A stretch of DNA of 64,000 nucleotides from positions 620,001 to 684,000 of the forward strand of contig NZ_FMZF01000001.1 of NCBI RefSeq assembly GCF_900102745.1, given 5' to 3'. The position numbers were made by a program, and so were the translations under genes. The stretch is from Geodermatophilus telluris. Lineage in GTDB: Bacteria; Actinomycetota; Actinomycetes; Mycobacteriales; Geodermatophilaceae. Of this stretch, positions 43,368 through 52,790 are shown in pieces. The notes under the pieces were generated by a model that saw only the letters and a list, made by a program, of their open reading frames with translations, ran no database searches and was not told the origin of the DNA. Within the stretch, counting starts at the first letter, position 1. Each line of letters starts with the position of its first letter.

Positions 43368-44048
43368 TCACGTCTCGAACTTGTAGCCCAGGCCCCGCAC
43401 GGTCACCAGGTGCTTGGGGTTGGCCGGGTCCGGCTCGATCTTGGCGCGCAGCCGCTTGACGTGGACGTCGAGCGTCTTGGTGTCGCCGACGTAGTCCGAG
43501 CCCCAGACCCGGTCGATGAGCTGCCCGCGGGTGAGCACCCGCCCGGCGTTGCGCAGCAGCAGCTCCAGCAGGTCGAACTCCTTGAGCGGCAGCGCCACCT
43601 GCTCGCCGTCGACGGCGACCACGTGCCGCTCGACGTCCATCCGGACCGGGCCGGCCTCCAGCGCGCCGTCCGCCGGAGCCTCGACGTCGCCCTGGCGGCG
43701 CAGCACGGCGCGGATGCGGGCCACCAGCTCGCGGGCCGAGTAGGGCTTGGTCACGTAGTCGTCGGCGCCCAGCTCGAGGCCGACGACCTTGTCGACCTCG
43801 GAGTCCTTGGCCGTGAGCATGATGATCGGCACGTTGCTGCGGGAGCGCAGCTGCCGGCAGACCTCGGTGCCGGGGAGCCCCGGCAGCATGAGGTCGAGCA
43901 GGACGATGTCGGCGCCCGCCCGGTCGAACTCGGCGAGCGCCTCGGGCCCGGTGGGGGCCACGACCGCCTCGAAGCCCTCCCGGCCGAGCATGTAGGACAG
44001 CGCGTCGGAGAAGGACTCCTCGTCCTCCACCACCAGCACTCGGGTCAT
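43368..44048 (-). CDS. regX3: Response regulator RegX3/PhoP type
   Basis: A 226-residue OmpR-family regulator. The receiver domain has the acidic pocket VEDEESF and phospho-acceptor D52 in VLLDLMLPG, with conserved threonine and lysine (LTAKDSEVDKV and TKPYS). The C-terminal winged helix is KEFDLLELLLRNAGRVLTR to DTKTLDVHVKRLRAKI. It pairs with SenX3 and should control phosphate uptake and stress genes through PHO boxes. The ATG overlaps the senX3 stop (ATGA). Confidence 0.95.
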   Translation of the reverse strand: MTRVLVVEDEESFSDALSYMLGREGFEAVVAPTGPEALAEFDRAGADIVLLDLMLPGLPGTEVCRQLRSRSNVPIIMLTAKDSEVDKVVGLELGADDYVTKPYSARELVARIRAVLRRQGDVEAPADGALEAGPVRMDVERHVVAVDGEQVALPLKEFDLLELLLRNAGRVLTRGQLIDRVWGSDYVGDTKTLDVHVKRLRAKIEPDPANPKHLVTVRGLGYKFET

Positions 44049-45265
44049 GACCGTCCTTTCTGGAGCTGCCCGGCGACGGCGTCGGTCGCCGGGCCGGAGG
44101 GGTCGGGGCGGTCGGAGGGGTCCTCGACCGCCAGCGGGATGCGCAGGGTGAAGGTGGACCCGAGGCCCTCCTCGCTCCACACGCTGACCGAGCCGCCGTG
44201 GTTGCTGGCCACGTGCTTGACGATGGCCAGGCCCAGGCCGGTGCCACCGGTGCTCGTGGCCCGGGACTGGTCGACGCGGTAGAAGCGCTCGAACACCCGC
44301 GCGCGGTCCTGCCGCGGGATGCCGATGCCGCTGTCGGTGACGGCGATCTCGGCGAAGCCGGAACGGGCCCGCGCGCCGACGGCGATGCGGGTGTTCTCCG
44401 GGCTGTACGCGACCGCGTTGGCCAGCAGGTTGGTCACCGCCGTCGCCAGCTGGGCCTCCACGCCGCGCACGACGAGCCCCGGCCGACCGCCGACGGCGAT
44501 GGTGATGCCCTTCGCGGCCGCGGCCAGGCCGGTGCGGTCCACGGCCTCGGCCAGCACCGTGTCGACGTCGACCGGCGCCAGCTCCGGCAGCGGCTCGGCG
44601 CCCTGCAGCCGGGACAGGTCGATGAGCTCGCGCACCAGCCGCGCGAGCCGGTCGGCCTCGTGCGCCATCCGGGCGGCGAAGCGCTGCACGGTCTCGGGGT
44701 CGTCGGCGGCGCCCTGCATCGCCTCGGCGAGCAGGCCCAGGGCGCCGACCGGGGTCTTGAGCTCGTGGCCGACGTTGGCGACGAAGTCCCGGCGGACGGC
44801 CTCCACCCGGCGGGCCTCGGTGACGTCCTGCAGCACCAGCGCCACCGGCCCGGGCGCCGGCGCGGGTCCGCTCTCCAGCCGCACCCCGTGGACGCCGACC
44901 ATCCGCGGGCCGGTGCCGACCAGGTCGCCGGGCAGCCGCACGTCGGCCCGCCGGCTGCCGCCGCCGCGCACGTCGCGGACCAGCCGCAGCAGCTCGGGCA
45001 CGAGCAGCCGCCGGTCCCGGACGATGCCCAGCCCGCGGGCGGCCGGGTTGGCCAGCACCACCGCGTCGTCGACGTCGAGGACGAGCACCGCCGGGTCCAT
45101 GAGGTCGAGCAGGCGGCGGGCGAGCTGCGCCTCCCGCACCGCGCCGTCGGGCTCACCGCTGCGCGGTGGGGGGACGGCGACCGGACGGCGGACGAGCAGG
45201 ACGACGGCGGCCGCGACGACGGCACCGACGACGAGGCCGGTCACGAGGGCGACCAGCGGGCTCAC
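44045..45265 (-). CDS. senX3: Sensor histidine kinase SenX3/PhoR type
   Basis: A 406-residue membrane kinase. One N-terminal helix (about 5-26), a PAS-like domain (about 50-155), the dimerisation domain with phospho-acceptor H167 in VGHELKTPVGAL, and an ATPase domain with NLLANAVAYS, DSGIGIP and TGGTGLGLAIVKH. It lacks a large extracellular sensor, like mycobacterial SenX3, which senses phosphate status through the transporter and PhoU. The gene is divergent from phoU across a PHO box. Confidence 0.95.
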   Translation of the reverse strand: MSPLVALVTGLVVGAVVAAAVVLLVRRPVAVPPPRSGEPDGAVREAQLARRLLDLMDPAVLVLDVDDAVVLANPAARGLGIVRDRRLLVPELLRLVRDVRGGGSRRADVRLPGDLVGTGPRMVGVHGVRLESGPAPAPGPVALVLQDVTEARRVEAVRRDFVANVGHELKTPVGALGLLAEAMQGAADDPETVQRFAARMAHEADRLARLVRELIDLSRLQGAEPLPELAPVDVDTVLAEAVDRTGLAAAAKGITIAVGGRPGLVVRGVEAQLATAVTNLLANAVAYSPENTRIAVGARARSGFAEIAVTDSGIGIPRQDRARVFERFYRVDQSRATSTGGTGLGLAIVKHVASNHGGSVSVWSEEGLGSTFTLRIPLAVEDPSDRPDPSGPATDAVAGQLQKGRS

Positions 45266-45338
45266 GCGGCCGATGCTAGGCCGCGCACCGCCCCGGTCAT
45301 CCCCCGTGCGGGTGGCGGCGGACCGGGCGTCGGGGACT

Positions 45339-45404
45339 GTTCACGCCGCCGTGCACGGGCGTTCACCGCGGCGGAGCCGGCACCCCGCCGGGACCTCCTA
45401 CCCT
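45339..45404 (+). promoter_or_regulatory. PHO box with three 11-bp repeats and phoU promoter
   Basis: Three adjoining 11-base units begin GTTCACGCCGC (45339), CGTGCACGGGC (45350) and GTTCACCGCGG (45361). This is the layout of Streptomyces PhoP boxes: direct GTTCAC-type repeats in 11-bp steps. TACCCT at 45399-45404 is a good -10 for phoU, and no -35 is seen, which suits an activated promoter with the regulator bound just upstream. The same box could act on senX3-regX3 in the other direction. Confidence 0.82.
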
Positions 45405-45485
45405 CGGGTACCAGACGAGGGCACCGGAGCAGTCGGTGGCCGCAGGGCGCAGCCGTCGGGGGGCGGCCGGCCACGAGGAGGACCC

Positions 45486-46148
45486 GTGCGCGAGCACTAC
45501 CGCGAAGAACTCGAGGACATCAACACCTGCCTGGTGGACATGGCCACCTCGGTGGGCTCGGCGATGACCAGGGCGACGACGGCCCTGCTCGACGCCGACG
45601 TCGCGCTCGCCGACCTGGTCATCGCGGGCGACGAGCACGTCGACGCGGTGCGGGAGAGCATCGAGGAGCGCTGCTTCACCCTGCTGGCGCGCCAGCAGCC
45701 GGTGGCCACCGACCTGCGCACCATCACCACCGCCATGCGGATCGTCGCCGACCTCGAGCGGATGGGCGACCTCGCCGTCCACGTCGCCAAGCTGGCCCGG
45801 ATGCGCTTCCCGGACTCCGCCGTCCCCGCCGAGGTGCGGCCGATCTTCCTCGAGGCCGGCCACGTCGCGCAGAGCCTGGTGGCCAAGACCGGCGCGGTCA
45901 TCGCCCAGCTCGACGTGCAGGCCGCCACCGAGCTCGAGAGCGACGACGACCTCATGGACGCGCTGCACCGCCAGCTGTTCACCGAGCTGCTCAGCCCCGG
46001 CTGGCCGCACGGCATGGAGTCGGCGATCGACATCACGCTGCTCGGGCGCTACTACGAGCGCTTCGCCGACCACGCGGTCAGCGTCGCCCGCCGCGTCGTC
46101 TACCTGGTCACCGGCGAACGCCAGATGCAGGAGGCGGCGACGCCCTGA
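45486..46148 (+). CDS. phoU: Phosphate signalling protein PhoU
   Basis: A 220-residue all-helical protein made of two three-helix repeats. It starts VREHYREELEDINTCLVDMA; each repeat carries an E/D-rich metal-binding motif (IVADLERMGDLAVHVAK and LGRYYERFADHAVSVARRV). PhoU links the Pst transporter to the phosphate sensor kinase and inhibits it when phosphate is plentiful. The GTG at 45486 has a GAGGAGG ribosome site. The PHO box sits upstream. Confidence 0.94.
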   Translation: MREHYREELEDINTCLVDMATSVGSAMTRATTALLDADVALADLVIAGDEHVDAVRESIEERCFTLLARQQPVATDLRTITTAMRIVADLERMGDLAVHVAKLARMRFPDSAVPAEVRPIFLEAGHVAQSLVAKTGAVIAQLDVQAATELESDDDLMDALHRQLFTELLSPGWPHGMESAIDITLLGRYYERFADHAVSVARRVVYLVTGERQMQEAATP

Positions 46149-46155
46149 CCGCGGG

Positions 46156-46725
46156 TCAGCCGGCGCCGACCGGGCGCCAGTCCGCGGGCACGTCCTCGCC
46201 GACCCGGCCGTCGACCGCCTCGCGCAGCAGGTCGGCGTGGCCGGTGTGCCGCCCGTACTCCTCGACCAGGTCGCACAGCAGCCGGCGCAGGCTGGCCCGG
46301 CGGCCGTCGGGCGCGGTGACGTGCACGGGCTGGTCCAGGCCGCCCTCGGCGAGCGCCTCGGCGATCCGCCCGCGGGACCGCGCCACGGCGTCGTCCCAGG
46401 TCGCGTAGAGGTCGGCGGGCTCGTCGTCTGCCGCCGACGCGAACGGCCACTCGTAGTCGCCGTCGGAGAGGACGGCCAGCCACTGCTCGCCCGGGAACGC
46501 ACCGCGGAGCTTCCAGGTGCTGGTGACGTCCTCCACGAGCGCGAGGTGCTCGAGCAGCCCCCCGAGGGTCAGCGACGACGCCCCGACCCGCGCCCGCAAC
46601 CCGGCTGCGTCGAGGCCGTCGGCCTTCCAGCGGAACGTCGTGCGCAGCCGGTCCAGCGCCCCGAGCAGGTGCTCGGCCTCGGTGCCCGCGAACGGCGGCT
46701 CCCAGGGCGGGAGCGCGTCGGTCAC
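46156..46725 (-). CDS. DinB-like / DUF664 family protein
   Basis: A 189-residue four-helix-bundle protein. The metal-ligand histidines are in LLEHLALVED (near residue 60) and EEYGRHTGHADLLRE (near residue 160), the usual DUF664/DinB pattern. Such proteins in actinobacteria are possible mycothiol-dependent enzymes, and mshA is 4 kb away, but the link is only suggestive. The start is right beside the gpmA stop with no gap. Confidence 0.85.
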   Translation of the reverse strand: MTDALPPWEPPFAGTEAEHLLGALDRLRTTFRWKADGLDAAGLRARVGASSLTLGGLLEHLALVEDVTSTWKLRGAFPGEQWLAVLSDGDYEWPFASAADDEPADLYATWDDAVARSRGRIAEALAEGGLDQPVHVTAPDGRRASLRRLLCDLVEEYGRHTGHADLLREAVDGRVGEDVPADWRPVGAG

Positions 46726-47505
46726 CTACTTCTTGCCCTGGTTCTTCACGGCCTCGATCGCCGCCGCGGCCGCCTCGGGGTCGAGGTACTCACCCCCGGG
46801 CTTCACCGGCTTCAGGTCGGCGTCGAGGTCGTAGCGCAGCGGCACGCCGGTGGGGATGTTGAGGCCCACGACCTCGTCCTCGCCCATGCCGTCGAGGTGC
46901 TTGACCAGCGCCCGCAGGCTGTTGCCGTGCGCGGCCACCAGGACGGTGCCGCCGCTGCGCAGGTCGGGGACGATCGCGTCGTACCAGTACGGCAGCATCC
47001 GGACGACGACGTCGGCCAGGCACTCGGTGGCCGGGCGCACCTCCGGCGGGAGGAACGCGTAGCGCGGGTCGGCGTCCTGGGAGTACTCGCTGCCGGGCTC
47101 GATCGGCGGCGGCGGGGTGCTGTAGGAGCGGCGCCACACCATGAACTGCTCCTCGCCGTACTCGGCGAGCGTGGCGGCCTTGTCCTTGCCCTGCAGCGCG
47201 CCGTAGTGCCGCTCGTTGAGCCGCCACGACCGGCGCACCGGGATCCACTGCCGGTCGGCGGCGGCGAGCGCCAGCTCCGCGGTGGTGATGGCCCGCCGCA
47301 GCAGCGAGGTGTGCAGGACGTCGGGCAGCAGGCCGTGCTCGGCCAGCAGCTGCCCGCCGCGGGTGGCCTCGGCGCGGCCCTTCTCCGAGAGCTCGACGTC
47401 GACCCACCCGGTGAACAGGTTGGCCTTGTTCCACTCGCTCTCGCCGTGGCGGAGCAGGACCAGGGTGCCGGGCGCGTTCACCGCTGACGTCGTCACGCCG
47501 CTCAT
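46726..47505 (-). CDS. gpmA: 2,3-bisphosphoglycerate-dependent phosphoglycerate mutase
   Basis: A 259-residue glycolytic enzyme. [12 protein letters not shown] with the phospho-histidine at H20, [25 protein letters not shown] and [15 protein letters not shown] mark it as dPGM. The N-terminus has about 10 extra residues. In M. tuberculosis gpm1 lies beside senX3-regX3, as here. Start ATG at 47505. Confidence 0.95.
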   Translation of the reverse strand: MSGVTTSAVNAPGTLVLLRHGESEWNKANLFTGWVDVELSEKGRAEATRGGQLLAEHGLLPDVLHTSLLRRAITTAELALAAADRQWIPVRRSWRLNERHYGALQGKDKAATLAEYGEEQFMVWRRSYSTPPPPIEPGSEYSQDADPRYAFLPPEVRPATECLADVVVRMLPYWYDAIVPDLRSGGTVLVAAHGNSLRALVKHLDGMGEDEVVGLNIPTGVPLRYDLDADLKPVKPGGEYLDPEAAAAAIEAVKNQGKK

Positions 47506-47521
47506 CCTGCCCGAACCGCGC

Positions 47522-47824
47522 TCAGCCCGTCAGGAGCGGCCAGAGCACCCAGGTCTCGTAGAGCACCGGCGGCGCCAGCCCGGCCAGCAGCCACGGGCTG
47601 AGCACCCGCCGGGCCGCACCCCACCGCACCGCGGCCACCAGCGCCACGCAGCAGCCGGCCGCCACCGCCAGCCACAGCACGGTCGCGGCGACGTCGACGA
47701 CGAACAGCTGGGCGAGCACCAGCTGCACCGCGCACAGCAGCAGCGGGTAGACCAGCCCCGAGGCCGCGACCACGCCGATCAGGGCGCGGGCCAGGCGCTC
47801 CTGCTGGGCGGGCGGGTCGGTCAC
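47522..47824 (-). CDS. Three-helix membrane protein, unknown
   Basis: A 100-residue protein with helices at about 12-38, 45-68 and 78-98 and no long soluble part. The only mark is [17 protein letters not shown]. Not recognised. It lies between gpmA and the MFS gene, starting 11 bases after the MFS stop. Start GTG at 47824. Confidence 0.6.
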   Translation of the reverse strand: MTDPPAQQERLARALIGVVAASGLVYPLLLCAVQLVLAQLFVVDVAATVLWLAVAAGCCVALVAAVRWGAARRVLSPWLLAGLAPPVLYETWVLWPLLTG

Positions 47825-47834
47825 CGGCCCCAGG

Positions 47835-49448
47835 CTAGGCGCCGGGTCGGGCCGCCGCGCCCGTGTGCGGCTCCGGCCGGCGCCGTCCGGGGAGCCACAC
47901 CAGGACGACGACGGCGGCCACCGACGACGCGGCCGCGGTGCCCACGGCGGTGAGGTGCATCGCCGAGACGAACGCCTCGCGCGCCGGCTCGACCAGCCCC
48001 TCCGCCGCCGCGGCCGCCTCCTCGTCGCCGGCCGCGCGGGCCTGCGCGGCGGTCGCCCGGGCCATCTCCAGCGTCGCCGCGATCGAGCTGCGCGCCTCGT
48101 CGCGCAGCGCGGCGGGCAGCACGTCCACCTGCCGGCCGATGTCGGCGGCGTAGGCGGAGGCGAGCACCGAGCCCAGCAGTGCCACCCCGAGGGCGCCCCC
48201 CACCTGGCGCACCGAGTTGTTCACCGCGGCCCCGGCCCCGGCCTTCTCCCGCGGCACCACCGACATGATCGACTCGGTGGCCGGCGCCATGACCGCGCCC
48301 ATGCCCAGCCCCTGCACGCTCAGGGTGGTGAGCAGCAGCCACAGCGGGGCGTCCTGGTCGAGCAGCTGGAAGCCGAGGAAGGACAGCGTGATGAGCGCGA
48401 ACCCGCCGGCGCAGACCGCCTTGGCGCCGTGGCGCTCGGCCAGCCGGGAGCTGCGCGGGGCCATGACGGCCATGCCGAGGGCCACCGGGATGAGCGCGGC
48501 GCCCGACTGCAGCGGGTCGTAGCCGCGGGCGCCCTGCAGGTAGTAGACGAGGTAGAAGGTGGCGCCCATCAGGGCGAAGAAGTTCAGGCCCAGCGCCACG
48601 GCCGCCGCGGAGAACGCCGGCAGCCGGAACAGCGAGACGTCCAGCGCCGGGTGCGCGGAGCGCCGCTGCAGCCACACGAACAGCACCATGAGCGCCGCGC
48701 CGCCGAGCAGCGGCACCAGCACGCCCGGCGTCGTCCAGCCCACCCCCGAGCCGCCGTGGATGATCCCGTAGACCAGCCCGGCCAGCGCCGCGATCGACAG
48801 CAGGACCCCGGGGACGTCGAGCCGCCCGGGGTCGGGGTCACGCGACTCCGGCACGAACGCCAGCGTGCCCAGGACGCCGAGCAGCGCGACCGGGACGCCG
48901 ATGAGGAAGATCGCGCCCCACCAGAAGTGCGTGAGCACCGCACCGCTGGCCAGCGGGCCGCCGGCGACCGCCAGCCCCGCGGTGGCCGCCCAGATCCCGA
49001 TCGCGCGGCCGCGCTCGGCCGGCGGGAAGACGTTGGTGATCACGGCGAGGGTGGTCGGCTGCACCGCGGCACCCCCGACGCCCATGACCGCGCGCCAGGC
49101 GATGAGCTCCAGCGGGCTGTCGGAGAACGCGGCCAGCACCGATCCCGTGGCGAAGACGCCCAGCCCGACGAGCAGCACCGTCCGGCGGCCGATGCGGTCG
49201 CCGACGACGCCCCAGGAGAACAGCAGCCCGGCGAACACCACGATGTAGGCGTCCACGGCCCACTGCAGCTCGCCCTGCGTGGCGCCGAGCTCGCGCTGCA
49301 GCGTCGGGATCGCCACGTTGAGCGTCGTGTTGCCGGTGATCACCACGAGCAGGCAGACGGTCATGGTGGCCAGCACCCACCACCGCCGGGCGTACCCGGG
49401 GCGCTCCTCGCCGCCGGCGGCCGTGCGGTCCCGCTCGGGAGCGGTCAC
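47835..49448 (-). CDS. MFS transporter, DHA2 (EmrB/QacA) type
   Basis: A 537-residue drug:H+ antiporter-like permease with about 14 helices. The DHA2 marks are GNTTLNVAIPTLQRELGA, the loop GDRIGRRTVLLVG, and the central SRDPDPGRLDVPG segment. A 40-residue Ala/Glu-rich insertion (RATAAQARAAGDEEAAAAA) lies before the last helix. Substrate unknown. The GTG start overlaps the YbjN gene (GTGA), so it is translated with mshA and ybjN, which is unusual for an exporter. Confidence 0.9.
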   Translation of the reverse strand: MTAPERDRTAAGGEERPGYARRWWVLATMTVCLLVVITGNTTLNVAIPTLQRELGATQGELQWAVDAYIVVFAGLLFSWGVVGDRIGRRTVLLVGLGVFATGSVLAAFSDSPLELIAWRAVMGVGGAAVQPTTLAVITNVFPPAERGRAIGIWAATAGLAVAGGPLASGAVLTHFWWGAIFLIGVPVALLGVLGTLAFVPESRDPDPGRLDVPGVLLSIAALAGLVYGIIHGGSGVGWTTPGVLVPLLGGAALMVLFVWLQRRSAHPALDVSLFRLPAFSAAAVALGLNFFALMGATFYLVYYLQGARGYDPLQSGAALIPVALGMAVMAPRSSRLAERHGAKAVCAGGFALITLSFLGFQLLDQDAPLWLLLTTLSVQGLGMGAVMAPATESIMSVVPREKAGAGAAVNNSVRQVGGALGVALLGSVLASAYAADIGRQVDVLPAALRDEARSSIAATLEMARATAAQARAAGDEEAAAAAEGLVEPAREAFVSAMHLTAVGTAAASSVAAVVVLVWLPGRRRPEPHTGAAARPGA

Positions 49449-50020
49449 GCCCCGCCGTCCGGGGGGCTCCCTCCCCCGTCGCCGGGCCGGTCGGCGCGGC
49501 CGGCCTGCGCGAAGGCGGCGAAGGCCTCGAGGTTGCGCAGCGACTCGCCCCGCTTGACCCGCCACTCCCACTCACGCCGGATCGAGCTGCCGAAGCCGAT
49601 CTCCAGCAGGGTGTTGAAGTGGTCGTCGGCGTAGCTGAGCACCGCGCCGAGCACCCGGTCGAGCTCCTCGGGCGTGACCGCGGCGTGCGGCAGCCGGCCG
49701 GTCAGGTAGACGTCACCGACCCGGTCGACCGACCACGCGACGCCGTACATGCGCGCGTTGTGCTGCAGCAGGTAGGTCCACAGCTGCTCGCGGTTCTCGT
49801 CGGGCTGGCGGCAGACGAAGGCCTCCACCCGCAGCGCGTGCTCCCCCACCACGAGCCCGCAGACGGTCTTGAGCTTCCGGGTGCCCGGCAGGTCGACCAG
49901 CCACCGCCCCGGCGCCGGGTGCTCGTGCACCAGCTCGGCGTCCCGCAGCGTCCGGTCGATCACCGCGTCGAGGACCGCGACCACGTCGTCCCGCGCCGGG
50001 CGCTCGGCCGGCCCGCTCAC
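49445..50020 (-). CDS. YbjN domain-containing protein
   Basis: A 191-residue protein with a YbjN/type-III-chaperone-like fold, lacking helices across the membrane. It has [20 protein letters not shown] and a conserved C-terminal [23 protein letters not shown]. It matches the position of Rv0487, right after mshA. It may be a chaperone-like partner. The GTG start overlaps the mshA stop (GTGA). Confidence 0.84.
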   Translation of the reverse strand: MSGPAERPARDDVVAVLDAVIDRTLRDAELVHEHPAPGRWLVDLPGTRKLKTVCGLVVGEHALRVEAFVCRQPDENREQLWTYLLQHNARMYGVAWSVDRVGDVYLTGRLPHAAVTPEELDRVLGAVLSYADDHFNTLLEIGFGSSIRREWEWRVKRGESLRNLEAFAAFAQAGRADRPGDGGGSPPDGGA

Positions 50021-51414
50021 CAGGCCACCTGCGTCCCGGCCACCGGCCACAGCGCACCCAGCGCCCGCTCCCGGCGGGCGGGGGCCGCCCCGGCGGCCAT
50101 CTCGGCGGCCGCGGCGGCGTAGGCGGCCACCAGCGCGTCGGCCGTGCGCTCCCAGGAGAACGCGCTGGCGTGCCGGCGGGCACCCGCGGCCAGCAGCGCC
50201 CGGCGGGCCAGCACCGCGCGGATCGCCGCGGCGTAGGCGGCCGGGTCGCGGCTGCCCACGAGCACACCGGAGACGCCGTCGTCGACCGCCGTGATCAGCC
50301 CGCCGACCTCGGCGGCGACCACCGGCGTCCCGCAGGCCTGCGCCTCCAGGGCGACCAGGCCGAAGGACTCGTTGTGGCTCGGCACGACGGCGACGTCGGC
50401 GGCCCGGTAGTGCAGGGCCAGCCGGTCGGGCGCCTGCGGCGGCAGGAACCGGACGCGGTCGGCGATGCCGAGCCGGACGGCGAGCTCCTCCAGCCGGCGC
50501 GGCGCCTCCAGGCCCGAGCCGCTGGGCGCCCCGACGACGTGCACCTGGAGCCGGTCGCGCAGCGCCGGGTCGTCCTCGAGCATCCGCGCGGCCGCCTCGA
50601 GCAGCAGGTCGGGCGCCTTGAGCGGCTGGATGCGGCCGACGAAGGTCAGCACGACGGCGTCGGCGGGGACGCCGAGCGCGCGGCGGGCGGCCGCCCGGTC
50701 GCCGGGGCGGAAGCGGTCGAGGTCGACGCCCGGCGGGACGACGAGGGTGCGGCGGGGGTCGGCGCCGTAGTGGTCGACGAGCTGGCGGGCCTCCTCCTCG
50801 GTGTTGGCCACCAGCCGGTCGGCCTCGGCCACGACCTGCTCCTCGCCGATCACGCGGGCGCGCGGCTCGGGCCGGTCGCCGTCGGCCAGCGCGGCGTTCT
50901 TCACCTTGGCGAGGGTGTGCGCGGTGTGGATCAGCGGCACGCTCCACCGGTCGCGCGCCAGCCAGCCGACCTGGCCGGAGAGCCAGTAGTGCGAGTGGAC
51001 GACGTCGTAGTGCCCCGGCTCGTGCTGGGCCTCCTCGCGCAGCACGCCGGCGGTGAACGCGCACAGCTGGGCCGGCAGCTCCTCCTTGCCGAGACCCTCG
51101 AACGGTCCGGCGCTGACGTGCCGCACCGTGACACCGGGGGTCATCTCGACCACCGGCGGCAGGTCGCTGGAGGTGGCCCGGGTGAAGACGTCGACGGCGA
51201 TGCCGCGGGCGGCCAGCCGGCGGGAGACCTCGACGATGTAGACGTTCATGCCCCCGGCGTCGCCCGCGCCGGGCTGGTCGAGCGGGCTGGTGTGCACCGA
51301 GACGGTGGCCACCCGGCGGGGCGCGCGCGGGGAGAGCAGGCGGCGAGCAGGCACCCCGACCTCCCGCCTCGCGCCCGTGCCGGGCGCCCGGAGGCACCCC
51401 TGTCGGCTCTCCAT
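50017..51414 (-). CDS. mshA: D-inositol-3-phosphate glycosyltransferase
   Basis: A 465-residue GT-B glycosyltransferase (GT4) that starts mycothiol synthesis by joining N-acetylglucosamine to inositol-3-phosphate. The N-terminal part has [22 protein letters not shown], which includes the inositol phosphate-binding loop; the C-terminal part has [16 protein letters not shown] and the catalytic [17 protein letters not shown]. About 30 low-complexity residues precede the domain. The ATG at 51414 was used; an internal start nearer the domain is possible. It is divergent from the SDR gene. Confidence 0.92.
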   Translation of the reverse strand: MESRQGCLRAPGTGARREVGVPARRLLSPRAPRRVATVSVHTSPLDQPGAGDAGGMNVYIVEVSRRLAARGIAVDVFTRATSSDLPPVVEMTPGVTVRHVSAGPFEGLGKEELPAQLCAFTAGVLREEAQHEPGHYDVVHSHYWLSGQVGWLARDRWSVPLIHTAHTLAKVKNAALADGDRPEPRARVIGEEQVVAEADRLVANTEEEARQLVDHYGADPRRTLVVPPGVDLDRFRPGDRAAARRALGVPADAVVLTFVGRIQPLKAPDLLLEAAARMLEDDPALRDRLQVHVVGAPSGSGLEAPRRLEELAVRLGIADRVRFLPPQAPDRLALHYRAADVAVVPSHNESFGLVALEAQACGTPVVAAEVGGLITAVDDGVSGVLVGSRDPAAYAAAIRAVLARRALLAAGARRHASAFSWERTADALVAAYAAAAAEMAAGAAPARRERALGALWPVAGTQVAW

Positions 51415-51439
51415 CCTGCAACAGCGTCAGGATGACCAC

Positions 51440-52207
51440 ATGTCCGCCCCCACCTCCCGCCCGCTGCCGGGGACCGGCCGCACCGCCGTCGTCACCGGCG
51501 CCTCCAGCGGCATCGGCGCCGCCACCGCGACCCGGCTGGCGGCCGAGGGCTTCGACGTCGTCCTCGGTGCGCGCCGCATGGACCGGCTGACCGAGCTCGC
51601 CGCCGCCATCGGCGCCCGGGCGCTGCCGCTCGACGTCACCGACGCCTCCTCGGTCGACGCGTTCGTGGCCCAGCTGCCGCGCGTCGACGTGCTGGTCAAC
51701 AACGCCGGTGGCGCCTTCGACGCGAAGCCCGTGGCCGACGCCGACCTCGACTCCTGGGCGCGCACCTTCGAGGTCAACGTGCTCGGCACCGTCCGGCTGA
51801 CCAAGGCGCTGCTGCCCGCGCTCATCGCCTCGGGCGCCGGCGACGTGCTGTTCGTGGGGTCCACGGCCGGGCTGGTCAGCTACGAGGGCGGCGCGTCCTA
51901 CACGGCGGCCAAGCACGGGGTGCACACGCTCGCCGAGACCGTGCGCCTGGAGCTGTTCGACCAGCCGGTGCGGGTGATCGAGATCGCACCCGGGATGGTG
52001 CGGACGGAGGAGTTCGCGCTCAACCGCACCGGTGACCAGGAGAAGGCCGATGCCGTCTACCGGGGCGTGCGCGCGCCGCTGGTGGCCGAGGACGTCGCCG
52101 ACTGCATCGCCTGGGCGCTCACCCGCCCGCACCACGTCAACGTCGACCTGCTCGTCGTCCGCCCCCGCGCGCAGGCCGCCCAGCACAAGGTGCACCGGGA
52201 GGGGTGA
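51440..52207 (+). CDS. Short-chain dehydrogenase/reductase
   Basis: A 255-residue classical SDR. Cofactor motif VVTGASSGIGAATA (about 17-30), LVNNAGGAF, and the catalytic YTAAK (S-Y-K set with GSTAG). The R-R after the strand-2 (GARRMDRL) favours NADP(H). Substrate unknown; Rv0484c is the gene in this position in M. tuberculosis. The stop overlaps the next start (GTGA). Start ATG at 51440; weak CAGGAT-type -10 before it. Confidence 0.9.
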   Translation: MSAPTSRPLPGTGRTAVVTGASSGIGAATATRLAAEGFDVVLGARRMDRLTELAAAIGARALPLDVTDASSVDAFVAQLPRVDVLVNNAGGAFDAKPVADADLDSWARTFEVNVLGTVRLTKALLPALIASGAGDVLFVGSTAGLVSYEGGASYTAAKHGVHTLAETVRLELFDQPVRVIEIAPGMVRTEEFALNRTGDQEKADAVYRGVRAPLVAEDVADCIAWALTRPHHVNVDLLVVRPRAQAAQHKVHREG

Positions 52208-52704
52208 GCGTGCACGTCCGCGAGGCGACCGGGGCCGACTGGCCGGCCATCCACCCGTTCTTCCGTGCGGTGGTCGACGCCGGCCGCACGTACGCCTACC
52301 CGGAGGGTCTGTCGGCGGAGGACGCGCGTCCCCTCTGGATGGAGGAGGCACCGGGGCGCACGGTCGTCGCCGTCGACGGGGAGGCCGTCGTGGGCAGCGC
52401 CAAGATGGGCCCGAACCGGCCGGGCCGCGGGTCGCACGTCGCCACCGCGAGCTTCCTCGTCGACCCGGCCGTGCAGGGCCGGGGCGTGGGACGCCTGCTC
52501 GGCGAGCACGTCGTCGCCTGGGCGCGTGAGGCCGGGTACCGCGGCATCCAGTTCAACGCCGTCGTCGAGACCAACACGCCTGCGGTGTCGCTGTGGCGCT
52601 CGCTGGGGTTCACGGTGCTGTGCACCGTGCCCGGCGCCTTCGACCACCCCGAGCACGGCTACGTCGGCCTGCACGTCATGTACCTGGACCTCACCGGCGA
52701 CTGA
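52204..52704 (+). CDS. GNAT family N-acetyltransferase
   Basis: A 166-residue acetyltransferase. The acetyl-CoA site is LVDPAVQGRGVGRLLGEHVVAWA (Q/RxxGxG/A), with the C-terminal FTVLCTVPGAFDH and YVGLHVMYLDL. Its substrate may be an antibiotic-like amine such as phosphinothricin, which this subgroup resembles, but this is a guess. It is coupled to the SDR gene. Confidence 0.89.
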   Translation: MSVHVREATGADWPAIHPFFRAVVDAGRTYAYPEGLSAEDARPLWMEEAPGRTVVAVDGEAVVGSAKMGPNRPGRGSHVATASFLVDPAVQGRGVGRLLGEHVVAWAREAGYRGIQFNAVVETNTPAVSLWRSLGFTVLCTVPGAFDHPEHGYVGLHVMYLDLTGD

Positions 52705-52725
52705 CGCGCCCCGGCCTCACGCCGC

Positions 52726-52763
52726 GGTGCCCGTCCTCGTGCTGTGCGGCGAGGTCGGGCACC
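52726..52763. terminator. Bidirectional hairpin between GNAT and murB
   Basis: GGTGCCCG and CGGGCACC arms enclose a second pair CCTCG/CGAGG with one T-T mismatch between, giving about 13 base pairs. It lies midway between the two converging genes. Confidence 0.75.
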
Positions 52764-52790
52764 ACGCGGTGCGGCCGGGCCCGCCGGAGG

